Under the pieces are notes generated by a model. The model was not told the DNA's origin, ran no database searches, and saw only the letters and a program-made list of their open reading frames with translations. 64,000 nucleotides of DNA, from positions 248,001 through 312,000 of the forward strand of contig NZ_JAPFPY010000001.1 in the NCBI RefSeq assembly GCF_026240945.1, given 5' to 3'. This document shows, piece after piece, positions 17,061 to 26,505 of the stretch (its first letter is position 1; every line of letters begins with the position of its first letter). The stretch is from Mycolicibacterium sp. J2. Lineage in GTDB: Bacteria; Actinomycetota; Actinomycetes; Mycobacteriales; Mycobacteriaceae. The translations under genes were made by a program, and so were the position numbers.

Positions 17061-18278
17061 TCAGCCCAGCGCCCGGTCCAGATCGGCGATCAGGTCCTCG
17101 GTGCCCTCCAGGCCGACGGAGATCCGCACCACGCCGTCACCGAGTCCGATGGCGGCCCGGCCCTCCGGGCCCATCGTGCGGTGCGTGGTGGTGGCGGGGT
17201 GGGTGATGAGCGTTTTGGCATCGCCGAGGTTGTTGGAGATGTCGATGACCTCCAGCTTGTCCAGGACCTCGAAGGCGCGCTCCTTGCCACCGTCGACTTC
17301 GAAGGTGACCACCGTGCCGCCGCCGCGCATCTGCCGCTTGGCCAGGTCGAACTGCGGATGTGATTCCAGGAACGGGTATTTCACCCAGTTCACGCCCCGG
17401 CGGGCTTCCAGGAACTCGGCGACCCGCTGCGCCGACCGGTTCGAGTAGTCCACCCGCACGGCCAGCGTCTCAAGCCCTTTGAGCAGCGTCCAGGCGTTGA
17501 ACGCGCTGATCGCCGGGCCGGTGTGCCGCATCAGCTTCTGCACCGGGCCGTCGATGTAGTCCTTGTCACCCAGGATTGCCCCGCCCAGCACCCGGCCCTG
17601 GCCGTCGATGTGCTTGGTGCCCGAATACACCACCACATCGGCGCCCAACGGCAGGCCCTGCTGCAGCAGCGGTGTGGCAAAGACGTTGTCCAGGACCACT
17701 TTTGCACCGGCGGCATGAGCCAGTTCGGAGACCGCCGCGATGTCGACCAGCGACTGCATGGGATTGGACGGGGTCTCGAAGAACACGGCCTGAGTGGGCA
17801 CCGAAAGCGCTGCCTCCCACTGGGACAGGTCTTCGCCGTCGACGAAGACGGTCTCCACACCCCAGCGCGGCAGGATCTCGTTGCACACCACGAAGCAGGA
17901 GCCGAACAGGCTGCGGGCGGCGACCAACCGGTCCCCGGCACCCAGCAGGGCGCCGAGTGCGGTGAACACGGCCGCCATGCCGGTGGCGGTGGCGAACGCG
18001 GCGGGGGCGTCCTCGATCAGGCGCAGCCGCTCCTCGAACATCGAGATGGTCGGGTTGCCGTAGCGCGAGTAGACGTACCGGTCGATCTCGCCGGTGAACG
18101 CCCGCTCGGCGTCGGCGGCCGACTCGTAGACGTAGCCCGAGGTCAGGTACATGGCCTCGGCGGTCTCCTCGAAACCGCTGCGCAGCAGTCCCCCGCGCAC
18201 GCCGATGGTGGCCTGACTGACCCCATCCGGCAGCGGGGCGGGAATCCGGACGGATGGCACCGATGGCACGTCATTCAT
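17061..18278 (-). CDS. metZ: O-succinylhomoserine sulfhydrylase
   Basis: A 405-residue Cys/Met-metabolism PLP enzyme that makes homocysteine from O-succinyl- or O-acetylhomoserine and sulfide. The PLP lysine is Lys222 in YSGTKHIDGQGRVLGG; SRYGNPTISMFEERL and ETPSNP are family motifs. The length equals that of M. tuberculosis MetZ (Rv0391). ATG at 18278 is used; a longer frame upstream overlaps the rhodanese gene. The rhodanese upstream, as in M. tuberculosis (Rv0390-metZ), may handle sulfur for this pathway. Confidence 0.96.
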   Translation of the reverse strand: MNDVPSVPSVRIPAPLPDGVSQATIGVRGGLLRSGFEETAEAMYLTSGYVYESAADAERAFTGEIDRYVYSRYGNPTISMFEERLRLIEDAPAAFATATGMAAVFTALGALLGAGDRLVAARSLFGSCFVVCNEILPRWGVETVFVDGEDLSQWEAALSVPTQAVFFETPSNPMQSLVDIAAVSELAHAAGAKVVLDNVFATPLLQQGLPLGADVVVYSGTKHIDGQGRVLGGAILGDKDYIDGPVQKLMRHTGPAISAFNAWTLLKGLETLAVRVDYSNRSAQRVAEFLEARRGVNWVKYPFLESHPQFDLAKRQMRGGGTVVTFEVDGGKERAFEVLDKLEVIDISNNLGDAKTLITHPATTTHRTMGPEGRAAIGLGDGVVRISVGLEGTEDLIADLDRALG

Positions 18279-18288
18279 GAGGAGTTCC

Positions 18289-18720
18289 CTAACTCTGTTT
18301 CCAGGCGAGCCCGACCGCTTTCCAGCCCGTTGCCCCGCGGTGGCCGTTGTCATCGAGGTTGCCCTCGAATCCGTCGAGCACGTTGTAGGACGGGCCGATG
18401 CCGGCCTCCGTGGCCGCGATGGCCGCGCCGATCGAGCGGTTCCCGGACCGGCACAAGAAGATCACCGGGCGGTCACCGGGACGGATGCCGGCGTCGGTGA
18501 GGTCGTCGACGAACGCGTCGTTGTGCGTGCCGTCGGTGCGGTTCCACTCGACGTACACCACATCGCGCCGCAATTCGGTCAGGTCGGGCACCCCGACGAA
18601 CCGCCATTCGGCCTCGGTGCGACAGTCGACCAGGACGGCGCTGGGATCGTCGACGAGGAGTTTCCACGCTTGCTGCGGCGTGATGTCTCCGGCGTAGCGC
18701 TGGCCTTCGGGTGTGGACAC
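18289..18720 (-). CDS. Rhodanese-domain sulfurtransferase
   Basis: A 143-residue single rhodanese domain. The active-site loop is FLCRSGNRS with catalytic Cys90, and AVLVDCRTEAEWRFVGVP is the N-terminal conserved strand. It moves sulfane sulfur between donor and thiophilic acceptor in the cytoplasm. It begins at GTG 18720 and ends ten bases ahead of metZ, matching Rv0390-Rv0391, so it probably supports sulfur assimilation. Confidence 0.93.
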   Translation of the reverse strand: MSTPEGQRYAGDITPQQAWKLLVDDPSAVLVDCRTEAEWRFVGVPDLTELRRDVVYVEWNRTDGTHNDAFVDDLTDAGIRPGDRPVIFLCRSGNRSIGAAIAATEAGIGPSYNVLDGFEGNLDDNGHRGATGWKAVGLAWKQS

Positions 18721-18772
18721 GTCTCATACCGTAATAGCGACGGCTGTGCGACGGCGCGAAGGGTTGGCCGGA

Positions 18773-19210
18773 TCAGGCCGGTCCGGGTGAGCACACCTTC
18801 CAGGTGCCGTCCTCCTTGACGAACGCCAGATCGGCGCCCACCTTGGTGTCCTCGTCATTCTTGAAGTGATAGGTCACCTTGGCGGTGGCCCGATCGGCGT
18901 TCACCACCACGTTGCCGACACCGTCGACGTACCGTTCGCCACGCTTGGCCACCGAATTACGTTGCCCACCAAGGACCGCAGCCTGGGTACCGTGTTGGCC
19001 GGCGCAGGTGTAGGTGAGGAAGTCCTGATAGTTCTGCCGCTGCAGCGCGTCGTTCTGCCCGGAGACCGCGCGACCGATGAGCTCGGCGTCGCCACCACCG
19101 CTGTTGCGGTTGAACACAAAAATCGCGGTGATCACAATGACGATGATGACCAGGGCACCCAGGAACGGGGCGGGGGTCGGCCGGTCGGCGGGCTCGTCCT
19201 GATCGCTCAC
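18773..19210 (-). CDS. Membrane-anchored protein with NTF2-like (DUF4878-type) domain
   Basis: A 145-residue protein. A short cytoplasmic acidic tail (SDQDEPADRPTPAP) is followed by one transmembrane helix (FLGALVIIVIVITAIFVF), then an extracytoplasmic domain of about 105 residues with two cysteines, in FLTYTCAG and WKVCSPG, likely disulfide-linked. The layout and end motif resemble the protein at 35729-36433. GTG at 19210 overlaps the purT stop (GTGA). Function unknown. Confidence 0.75.
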   Translation of the reverse strand: MSDQDEPADRPTPAPFLGALVIIVIVITAIFVFNRNSGGGDAELIGRAVSGQNDALQRQNYQDFLTYTCAGQHGTQAAVLGGQRNSVAKRGERYVDGVGNVVVNADRATAKVTYHFKNDEDTKVGADLAFVKEDGTWKVCSPGPA

Positions 19211-20442
19211 GACTGCCAGAGCTTACGCAGCACCACCGAGGTGCGCTGCGCACGGTCCCTGGCCACGGTGACGTCGGGCGCGGTCGCCGTCGTGACGCCC
19301 AGCCGGTACCGGCCAGCGGACTCGTCGAGCCGGTCGAACAGCCGGACATCGCTCTCGGCGACCTCCAACGCCTCGGAGAGCACCGTCAACACATCCGACA
19401 CGCGCACCGGTTCGGCGCGCGTCTCGGCGGTGCCGTAGGACACCTCGGCCGCCCCCGGCGAAACCATGATGGTGTCCACCGACAGGCCGAGCACGGCCCT
19501 GGCGTGCAGGTCGAACTGGGACAGCCGCTGGCTGCGCACGGTGACCAGGCCGGTGTCGTCCGGACAGGGCCGCACCGTGGAGAAGTACACCTCGTCGCCC
19601 CGGACCAGCAGCTCCACCGCGAAGATGCCGCGCCCGCCCAGCGAGTTGACGATGCGGGCGGCGATCGACTTGGCGGCGTCGAGCGCGGCCGGCGACAGCC
19701 GGTGTGGCTGCCAGGTGGCCAGGGTGCCGTCCTCGGCGGCGCGATGTCCGATGGCCTCGCAGAAATGCACCACCGGACCGGTCGGGCCCGCGGTGCGCAC
19801 GGTCAGCAGCGTCACCTCGTCGTCGACGTCCACGACCGTCTCGGCCATCACCCGGGTGTGGGTGATGTGCCCGGCGGCCACCGCTCGGTTCCACGCCGGT
19901 TCGACATCCTCGGCCCGCAGCAGCACCGAGACGCCGTCGCCGGGGGCACCCTCGACCGGGGTGACGGTCAGCGGGAAACCGGCGTGCTCGGCGATCGTGG
20001 CCAGTTCCTGCGCCGATCCGGCAAACCAGAACGGCGCGGTGGGCAGGCCGAGGTCGTCGGCGGCCAGCCGGCGCAGGCCCTCGCGGTCCAGCCCCAACCG
20101 GGTGGCATGCGGCGTCGGGAACACCTCGACGCGCTCGCTCAGCCCGGTCAGCACATCGGTGGCGACCACACCGGATTCGACCACCACGAAATGGGGTTGC
20201 TCCTTGTCGATCACCGCGGTCAGCGCCTCGGGATCGTTCATCTTCACGACGACCGCGCGGTCGGCGACCCGATGGGCGGGAGCGTCGGCGTATCGGTCCA
20301 CCGCGACGACGACGGCACCCAGCCGTTGGAAGGCCAGCGTCAGTTCACGACTCATCTCACCGGAGCCGAGCAGCATCACGACGGGCGCGGCAAAGTTGCG
20401 CATACCGCCCACACCGGTCGGGTCCTTCGCGTCCTCAGTCAT
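19207..20442 (-). CDS. purT: Formate-dependent phosphoribosylglycinamide formyltransferase
   Basis: A 411-residue ATP-grasp enzyme of purine synthesis: glycinamide ribonucleotide plus formate and ATP gives formyl-GAR. VMLLGSGEMSRELTLAFQRLG is the N-terminal pre-ATP-grasp motif, FAVELLVRGDEVYFSTVRPCPDDTG carries Mg/ATP ligands. Start ATG at 20442. Orthologue of Rv0389 and next to the rhodanese-metZ pair as in M. tuberculosis; the small membrane protein is inserted between them. Confidence 0.95.
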   Translation of the reverse strand: MTEDAKDPTGVGGMRNFAAPVVMLLGSGEMSRELTLAFQRLGAVVVAVDRYADAPAHRVADRAVVVKMNDPEALTAVIDKEQPHFVVVESGVVATDVLTGLSERVEVFPTPHATRLGLDREGLRRLAADDLGLPTAPFWFAGSAQELATIAEHAGFPLTVTPVEGAPGDGVSVLLRAEDVEPAWNRAVAAGHITHTRVMAETVVDVDDEVTLLTVRTAGPTGPVVHFCEAIGHRAAEDGTLATWQPHRLSPAALDAAKSIAARIVNSLGGRGIFAVELLVRGDEVYFSTVRPCPDDTGLVTVRSQRLSQFDLHARAVLGLSVDTIMVSPGAAEVSYGTAETRAEPVRVSDVLTVLSEALEVAESDVRLFDRLDESAGRYRLGVTTATAPDVTVARDRAQRTSVVLRKLWQS

Positions 20443-20465
20443 CGCCAACCCAGCCTGCCAGATCG

Positions 20466-20795
20466 TCAGCCCAACCGGATGTCGACGTAACACCACCGCC
20501 ACGATTCACCGGGCTCGGCCGAGCGCATCACCGCATGGCCGGTCTGCTTGAAGTGCGCCGACGCGTGTTGGTGCGGGCTGGAATCGCAACATCCGACGTG
20601 CCCACAGGTCAGGCACATCCGCAGGTGCGCCCAAGCGTTCTCACCGTCGGCCTCGCATTCCTGGCAGCGTCCCGGCGTCAGCGGTTCGGGTTCGACGATG
20701 TCCACCGCGGCCTGGAGGTGTTCGCAGGTTGCGGGGGCCGACGATGCCGAGGCCCCGGCGGCTCCGGATTCGCGCCGGCGTGATCTCCTCAGCAT
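20466..20795 (-). CDS. UBP-type zinc-finger protein
   Basis: A 109-residue protein. After a basic start (LRRSRRRES) it has the UBP zinc finger with ligands in CEHL, CQECE, CLTCGHVGCCDS, HQHASAHF and GHAV. In eukaryotes the domain binds ubiquitin C-termini; actinobacterial copies have unknown partners. The start at 20795 is 45 bases from the divergent Na+/H+ antiporter start. Confidence 0.85.
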   Translation of the reverse strand: MLRRSRRRESGAAGASASSAPATCEHLQAAVDIVEPEPLTPGRCQECEADGENAWAHLRMCLTCGHVGCCDSSPHQHASAHFKQTGHAVMRSAEPGESWRWCYVDIRLG

Positions 20796-20840
20796 ATTGA
20801 TCAAGGATACGGACGGACGATCAAAGGGGAGACAGCCGCT

Positions 20841-22436
20841 ATGGAGGGCACACTGCTCGCGGTGCTGGCGGCCGCGGTGCTGCTGGCGGGCGTCAGCCGT
20901 CGTTTCGACGTGTCGGCACCGCTGGCGCTGGTGGTGGCCGGGCTGGCCGCGAGCGCGATCCCGGGATTCGGCGCGGTGGAACTGGACCCGGAACTGGTCC
21001 TCAACGTCATCCTGCCGCCGCTGCTGTGGTCGGCCGGGCTGGAGAGCAGCTATGTCACCATGCGCCAGCACATCCGCCCGATCGGGTTGCTGGCGGTGGG
21101 ACTTCCGCTGGCGACGACGCTGGCCGTCGGGTTCGTCGCGTTCCACACGGTGCCGGAGTTGACGGTGGCCGCCGCGCTGACCCTGGGCGCGATCGTGGCC
21201 CCGCCGGATGCCGTGTCGGCCACGGCCGTCGGCCGCCGGCTCGGGCTGCCACGTCAGATCATGACGCTGCTGGGCGGCGAGAGCCTGCTCAACGACGCCA
21301 CCGCGCTGACCGCCTACAAGGTGGCGCTGGCGGCGGCGATCGGCGCCTCGGCGTCGTGGCACACCGGACTGGCGACGTTCGGGTTGGCGGTGGCCGGCGG
21401 CCTGGTGGTCGGCCTGGCGGTGGGCTGGTTGATCACCTTCATCCGCTACCGGCTGGACGACCCGCTGGTGGAAAGTGCGATCGGGCTGATCGCGCCGTTC
21501 GTGATCTACCTGATCGCCGAGGAGATCCACGGCTCCGGGGTGCTGGCGGTCGTGGTGGCCGCCCTGATCCTCGGTCAGCACTCGACGCGGGCCGGCTACG
21601 CCACCCGACTGCAGGACGACGCGGTGTGGAAGGCGTTGCAGCTCATCCTGGAATCCTTCGCCTTCCTGTTGATCGGCCTGCAGCTGCCCGAAGTGGTGCA
21701 CGAGCTGACCGGTATCTCGTTCCTGACCATCGCGGTGTCATCGGTGGCGGTGCTGGCGACGGTGATCGTGGTGCGCATCGTGTGGGTGTTCGTGTTCACC
21801 TACACGCCGCGACTGCTGATCAAGCGGGTCCGGGAGAACGAGCCGCGGCCGGGGCCGGCGGAGGTCTTCGTGGTGGCCTGGGCCGGCATGCGGGGCGTGG
21901 TGTCACTGGCGGCGGCGTTCGGTGTCCCGCTGACCACCCTGAGCGGCGAGGCGTTCCCGGGCCGCCCGCAACTGGTGTTCCTGACCTTCGTGGTGGTGGT
22001 GGGCACGCTGCTGTTGCACGGCCTGACCCTGCCGTGGGTGATCCGGCGCTTCTGCGTGCGCGGTGACGACGCCCAGCAGGACGCGCTCGCCGAGGCTGCA
22101 GCCCAGGACAAGGCGGCCCGCGCGGCGGCCGACCGGCTCGACGAACTGCTGGCGGAGCAGCGCGCCAGTGGCACGGGCCTGCGTGACGGTGCCGCGGCGG
22201 TGTTGCAGAAGTGGAACACCGCGCGCCGCAACGCGGCATGGGAGCGCCTGGGCCGCAGTGAGGAGGAGCTCGGCGAGAGTCCGGCCTCGGCGTTCCGCAG
22301 GCTGCGGTTGGAGATGCTGGCCGCCGAACGCGCGACGTTCATCGCCGAGCGCGACGCCGGCAATATCGACGACGAGGTGCTGCGATCGGTGCTGCGCGGG
22401 CTGGACCTGGAAGAGGCCACCCTCAATCGGCGGTAG
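20841..22436 (+). CDS. Na+/H+ antiporter, CPA1 family (YjcE/NhaP-like)
   Basis: A 531-residue membrane protein with about 12 helices in the first 400 residues, including the CPA1 core signature LGAIVAPPDAVSATAVG and GGESLLNDATALTAYK, then a cytosolic C-terminal helix region rich in Ala/Glu/Arg. It exchanges Na+ (or K+) for H+ and supports pH and salt balance. The nearest named relative is mycobacterial YjcE (Rv2287). Its last 14 bases overlap the convergent MarR gene. Confidence 0.93.
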   Translation: MEGTLLAVLAAAVLLAGVSRRFDVSAPLALVVAGLAASAIPGFGAVELDPELVLNVILPPLLWSAGLESSYVTMRQHIRPIGLLAVGLPLATTLAVGFVAFHTVPELTVAAALTLGAIVAPPDAVSATAVGRRLGLPRQIMTLLGGESLLNDATALTAYKVALAAAIGASASWHTGLATFGLAVAGGLVVGLAVGWLITFIRYRLDDPLVESAIGLIAPFVIYLIAEEIHGSGVLAVVVAALILGQHSTRAGYATRLQDDAVWKALQLILESFAFLLIGLQLPEVVHELTGISFLTIAVSSVAVLATVIVVRIVWVFVFTYTPRLLIKRVRENEPRPGPAEVFVVAWAGMRGVVSLAAAFGVPLTTLSGEAFPGRPQLVFLTFVVVVGTLLLHGLTLPWVIRRFCVRGDDAQQDALAEAAAQDKAARAAADRLDELLAEQRASGTGLRDGAAAVLQKWNTARRNAAWERLGRSEEELGESPASAFRRLRLEMLAAERATFIAERDAGNIDDEVLRSVLRGLDLEEATLNRR

Positions 22437-22893
22437 CCCGGAACTGGGCCATGGCACCGGTGAGCGCGGCGAAAACCCGGTGCGCCGCTTCCAGATCCGC
22501 GTCGGGCAGTTCGGCCAGCGCCTCCCCGGTGAGGCGGGCCAGCGGTGTGAAGAACTTCCTGGCAACCTGCAGTCCGTGCTCGTCGTAGCGCAGGATGACC
22601 TTGCGGCGGTCGGCCGGATCGGCGTCGCGACGCAGATGCCCGGAGGCGATCATCCGCTCCACCAGGTAGGTGACCGCCGCGCCGGAGGTGCCCAGCAGCT
22701 TGCGCAGCTCACCCGCGGTCAGCGGAGCGCCGGCCGACTCGGCCACCATCACATGCAGTAACGCCTGAAAGTCGTTGCCGCCCAAATTGTTCTGACCGGC
22801 AAATGTCCGACCGATCTGTTCGGACTCGGCCGTCAATGCCCGCACGTCCGACGAGATCTGCAGCTCCAGCGCGGCTCGGTCGGACGAGGACAT
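22423..22893 (-). CDS. MarR-family transcriptional regulator
   Basis: A 156-residue winged-helix regulator (ATG at 22893; ATG at 22902 is three codons earlier). The DNA-binding region is AGELRKLLGTSGAAVTYLVERMIASGHLRRDADPADRRKVILR, of which the DPADRRK wing is diagnostic. It is divergent from the MMPL transporter, and the AT-rich palindrome between them is its likely operator, so it probably represses that exporter until a ligand binds. Confidence 0.92.
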   Translation of the reverse strand: MSSSDRAALELQISSDVRALTAESEQIGRTFAGQNNLGGNDFQALLHVMVAESAGAPLTAGELRKLLGTSGAAVTYLVERMIASGHLRRDADPADRRKVILRYDEHGLQVARKFFTPLARLTGEALAELPDADLEAAHRVFAALTGAMAQFRATAD

Positions 22894-22915
22894 GTGCCGC
22901 ATCCTACACTTGCTT

Positions 22916-22938
22916 AATATTTAAATATCTGAAATATT
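22916..22938. promoter_or_regulatory. AT-rich operator between MarR and MMPL genes
   Basis: ATATTTAAATAT (22917-22928) is a perfect 12-base palindrome, and AATATTT/AAATATT (22916-22922, 22932-22938) is an overlapping inverted repeat with a 9-base spacer. Such AT-rich sequence is exceptional in this GC-rich window. It ends eight bases before the MMPL start, so a bound MarR dimer would block that gene and its own. Confidence 0.8.
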
Positions 22939-22945
22939 GGGCAAC

Positions 22946-24928
22946 ATGTCCCGCCGCCTGTCCTGGATCCTGGCCCTGATCGTGGTGGCGCTCTCGGGCG
23001 CCCTGATGACGCTGCTGAGTGCGGGCGACTCGGCATCCCAATCCCCGGTGTCGGTCCCGCCGTCGGCCGAATCGGCCCGCGCCGATGCGCTGCGCGCCGA
23101 TTTCCCTGGCGGCGATCGCGTTCCGGCCATCATCGTCGTGACCCGCATCGACGGAGCCCCGCTGACGGCGGCCGACGTCGCGTCCGCCGGTCCCGGGGCG
23201 CGCGTCTCCGAGGACGGGAAAGCCGCGGTGCGGGTGGCCCCGCTGGACGCGGATCTGTCCGGCTTCGCCCTCGACGACGCGGTCCGCGAACTGCGCGCTT
23301 CGGTGAGCGCGCAACTGCCCGGCGACCTGCGTGCCCAGGTCACCGGCGGGCCGGCGTTCGGCGCCGATATCGCCAATTCCTTCGCCGGAGCGAATATCAC
23401 GCTGCTCGCGGTGACGGCCACGGTGGTGGCACTGCTGCTCATCCTGACCTACCGCTCCCCCGTGCTGTGGCTGGTGCCGCTGCTGGTGATCGCATTCGCC
23501 GACCGGGTCGGCAGCGTCGTCGGCACCGCGGTCGCCGCCGGACTCGGGCTGAGCCCCGACGGATCGACCGGCGGTATCACCAGTGTGCTGGTGTTCGGCG
23601 CGGGCACGAACTATGCGCTGCTGTTGATTTCGCGGTACCGCGAGGAACTGCACCGGCATGCCGACCACCACTACGCCTTGCGGGTGGCGCTGCGCGCGTC
23701 CGCGCCGGCGATCCTGGCCAGCAACGCCACCGTGGTGTTGGCGCTGTTGACCCTGGTGTTCGCGTCGGCGCCGAGCAACCGCAGCCTCGGCGTGCAGTCG
23801 GCAGCCGGCCTGGTGGTGGCCGCGGTGTTCGTGCTGCTGGTGCTGCCGCCGCTGCTCGGCGCGTGTGGGCGCCGGTTGTTCTGGCCGTTCATCCCGCAAG
23901 CCGGGGCAGGGACGCCGCCGCTCACCGAGAGCGGGCTGTGGCACCGCATTGCCGACACCGTGGCCCGCCGTCCCGCCGTGGTCGCGATCACCGCACTGGC
24001 CGGGCTGACGGTGCTGTGCACCGGCCTGTTCTTCACCCCCCTCGGGCTGTCGCAGACCGAGCAGTTCCGGGTACAAGCCGAGTCGGTGGCCGGGTATGAG
24101 ACGCTGGCCGCCCACTTCCCCAGCGGGCTGACCAACCCCACCACCGTCATCGCGCCCACCCCGGCCGCCGACGGCATCCAGCGGGCCATCGCCGCAACTC
24201 CGGGTGTGACATCGGCCGTCCCGGCAGGCCAGTCACCGAATGGGCTGACACAGTGGTCGGTGGTGCTCGACGCCGAGCCGGCGTCGAAGAAGGCGTTCAC
24301 CATCGTTGAGGCCCTTCGTGATTCGGTGCACCGGGTGGACGGCGCCGCGGTGGTGGGCGGACCGGATGCGCAGGCCCGCGACGCCGCCGCGGCCGCCCAG
24401 CGGGACCGGATGGTGGTGATCCCGGCGATCCTCACCGTCGTGCTGGCGGTGCTGTTCGTGTTGCTGCGTTCGGCGCTCGCCCCGCTGCTGCTGGTCGCGG
24501 TGACGGTGCTCAGCGCGCTGGCCGCCCTCGGTCTGGGTGGCTGGGCCAGCGTGCACCTGTTCGGATTCCCGGCACTGGACAACGCCACCCCGCTGTTCGC
24601 GTTCCTGTTCCTGGTGGCCCTCGGTGTCGACTACACCATTTTCCTGGTGACCCGGGCCCGCGAGGAGACGCCGGCCTTCGGCAACCGGGCAGGCATCGTG
24701 CGGGCGGTATCGGCCACCGGGGCGGTGATCACCAGTGCGGGCATCGTGCTGGCGGCGGTGTTCTGTGTGCTCGGGGTGCTGCCGCTCATCGTGCTGACCC
24801 AGCTGGGCATCATCGTCGGCCTGGGCATCCTGCTGGACACCTTCGTGGTGCGCACGGTCATCATCCCGGCCCTGTTCACCCTGATCGGACCGCGTATCTG
24901 GTGGCCGGGGTTGCGCGCCGACCGTTAG
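22946..24928 (+). CDS. MMPL-family (RND-type) exporter
   Basis: A 660-residue transporter with two repeats, each of one helix, an extracytoplasmic loop and a five-helix block: first block about residues 150-320, second about 490-650. FGAGTNYALLLISRYREELHR and ALGVDYTIFLVTRAREE are the repeated MMPL motifs. Family members export lipids or drugs using the proton gradient. It is shorter than lipid-exporting MmpL3-like proteins. ATG at 22946 has no clear ribosome site and may be leaderless. Probably induced through the MarR regulator. Confidence 0.9.
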   Translation: MSRRLSWILALIVVALSGALMTLLSAGDSASQSPVSVPPSAESARADALRADFPGGDRVPAIIVVTRIDGAPLTAADVASAGPGARVSEDGKAAVRVAPLDADLSGFALDDAVRELRASVSAQLPGDLRAQVTGGPAFGADIANSFAGANITLLAVTATVVALLLILTYRSPVLWLVPLLVIAFADRVGSVVGTAVAAGLGLSPDGSTGGITSVLVFGAGTNYALLLISRYREELHRHADHHYALRVALRASAPAILASNATVVLALLTLVFASAPSNRSLGVQSAAGLVVAAVFVLLVLPPLLGACGRRLFWPFIPQAGAGTPPLTESGLWHRIADTVARRPAVVAITALAGLTVLCTGLFFTPLGLSQTEQFRVQAESVAGYETLAAHFPSGLTNPTTVIAPTPAADGIQRAIAATPGVTSAVPAGQSPNGLTQWSVVLDAEPASKKAFTIVEALRDSVHRVDGAAVVGGPDAQARDAAAAAQRDRMVVIPAILTVVLAVLFVLLRSALAPLLLVAVTVLSALAALGLGGWASVHLFGFPALDNATPLFAFLFLVALGVDYTIFLVTRAREETPAFGNRAGIVRAVSATGAVITSAGIVLAAVFCVLGVLPLIVLTQLGIIVGLGILLDTFVVRTVIIPALFTLIGPRIWWPGLRADR

Positions 24929-24937
24929 CGTGGCCTC

Positions 24938-25690
24938 ATGACGACCGGCGTGCTGTGCGCAGTTCCCCACGAGCTCGGCAGTTTCGTCGAGCTCATGCCC
25001 GATGCCACGCAGACCACCGTCGCGCAGTGGACATTCACGGGCGGTCACATCGACGGTCACCACGTGGTGCTCACCGAGTCCGGGATGGGCAAGGTGAACG
25101 CGGCAGCGGCCACCACGCTGTTGATCGACAAGTTCGGCTGCGACGCCGTCATCTTCACCGGCGTCGCCGGCGGACTGGACCCGGAACTGGCGATCGGGGA
25201 TGTCGTCATCGCCGACCGAATCGTGGCCAACGACTCCGGGATCATCGAGAACGAGCGGCTCTCGCTCTACCAGCCAGGGCACGTGCGGTTCTTCAACCCG
25301 ACCGACGAACTGGGCTTCGACGTGGACGGCGAGTTGCTCGCCCGGGTGCGGCACAAGCTGTCGGCGGTCCTGCTTCCGATTCTCGACGCGGAGGCCGGCG
25401 GCCAGGACCGGCCACCGCGGATCACCTACGGCACCATCCTTTCCGGGGATGCGTACCTACACTGCGCCGCCACCCGGCAGCGATGGCACGCGGAACTCGG
25501 CGGGTCGGCCGTGGAGATGGAGGGCGCGGCGGTGGCCCAGGTCTGTGCCGCACTCGGCGTGCCCTGGCTGGTGATCCGGGCGCTCTCCGACCTCGCCGGG
25601 CACGACCCCGATATCGACTTCACCCTGTACACCACGCAGGTGGCGCACGCCGCGGTGCACATCGTGCACTCGCTGCTGCCGGTCATCTGA
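24938..25690 (+). CDS. mtnN: 5'-methylthioadenosine/S-adenosylhomocysteine nucleosidase
   Basis: A 250-residue nucleoside-phosphorylase-fold enzyme that splits adenine from MTA and SAH. VLTESGMGKVNAAAATTLLID and FTGVAGGL are substrate-site motifs, AVEMEGAAVAQV has the ribose-binding Met-Glu pair and VIRALSDLAG the catalytic Asp. Larger than E. coli MtnN because of a loop (about residues 95-150) also seen in the mycobacterial homologue Rv0091. It is the first of four tightly spaced genes with a hydrolase, P450 and ferredoxin. Confidence 0.9.
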   Translation: MTTGVLCAVPHELGSFVELMPDATQTTVAQWTFTGGHIDGHHVVLTESGMGKVNAAAATTLLIDKFGCDAVIFTGVAGGLDPELAIGDVVIADRIVANDSGIIENERLSLYQPGHVRFFNPTDELGFDVDGELLARVRHKLSAVLLPILDAEAGGQDRPPRITYGTILSGDAYLHCAATRQRWHAELGGSAVEMEGAAVAQVCAALGVPWLVIRALSDLAGHDPDIDFTLYTTQVAHAAVHIVHSLLPVI

Positions 25691-26496
25691 TGGACGACCG
25701 CACGCTGCCGACGACGCTGGGCCGGTTGCGGGTGCAGACCCGCGGCGCCGGCGAGGTGATCCTGTTCTGGCCCAGCCTGCTGATGACCGGCGACATGTGG
25801 GCCGGGCAGGCCGAGGCGTTCGGGACTGACCACCGGGTGGTGCTGATCGACCCGCCCGGCCACGGTGGAAGCGAAAAGTTGACCGCGCCTTTCAGTTTCG
25901 CCGATTGTGCGCAGGTCGTCGTCGACCTGCTGGACGGGCTGGGGGTCCAGCGCGCGCACTTCGTCGGCAATTCGTGGGGCGGCATGATCGGCGGCACGTT
26001 CGCCGCCCGGTTCCCGGAGCGGGTCGGTCGGGCCGTGCTGATGAACTGCACCGCGTCGGCGGCCGGGGCCCGGCAGCGATTCGAGTACGGCCTGCTGCTG
26101 CAGGCCGCCAGGGCGCTCGGCGGCATCCGTGGTCCGCTGACCCGCGAGGTGCTCAAGGCCTTCCTCGGGCCGACGACCATGAGCACCCGACCCGATGTGG
26201 TGGCGTTTGTCCGGGCGGCGGCGGCCCGCGTCGACGTGGGCTCGGTGTCACATGCGGTGCGCAGCGTGGTGCCGCACCGGCCGGATCAGCGTGCCCTGCT
26301 GGCCGGCGTGCGCACCCCCGTCCTGGTGGTCGCCGGCGCCGAGGATGCCACCTTCCCGCTCGCGGAGACGTTGGCGATGGCCGACGCCATCCCGGGTGCG
26401 TCCACGGCCGTGCTCGACGGGGTCGCCCACCTGGCCGCGTTGGAGAACCCGACCGTCGTCAACGCTCTGATCAAGGACTTTGTGTTCGGCGGGTAG
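25690..26496 (+). CDS. Alpha/beta-fold hydrolase
   Basis: A 268-residue hydrolase. The nucleophile elbow is FVGNSWGGMIGG (Ser), the acid lies in VVAGAEDATFPL and the His in GVAHLAALENP; DPPGHGGSE is the usual early loop. ATG at 25690 overlaps the nucleosidase TGA (TGATG). Could be an esterase, lactonase or C-C hydrolase; no substrate is evident. Co-transcribed with P450 and ferredoxin by spacing. Confidence 0.87.
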   Translation: MDDRTLPTTLGRLRVQTRGAGEVILFWPSLLMTGDMWAGQAEAFGTDHRVVLIDPPGHGGSEKLTAPFSFADCAQVVVDLLDGLGVQRAHFVGNSWGGMIGGTFAARFPERVGRAVLMNCTASAAGARQRFEYGLLLQAARALGGIRGPLTREVLKAFLGPTTMSTRPDVVAFVRAAAARVDVGSVSHAVRSVVPHRPDQRALLAGVRTPVLVVAGAEDATFPLAETLAMADAIPGASTAVLDGVAHLAALENPTVVNALIKDFVFGG

Positions 26497-26505
26497 CGTC
26501 GGGGC

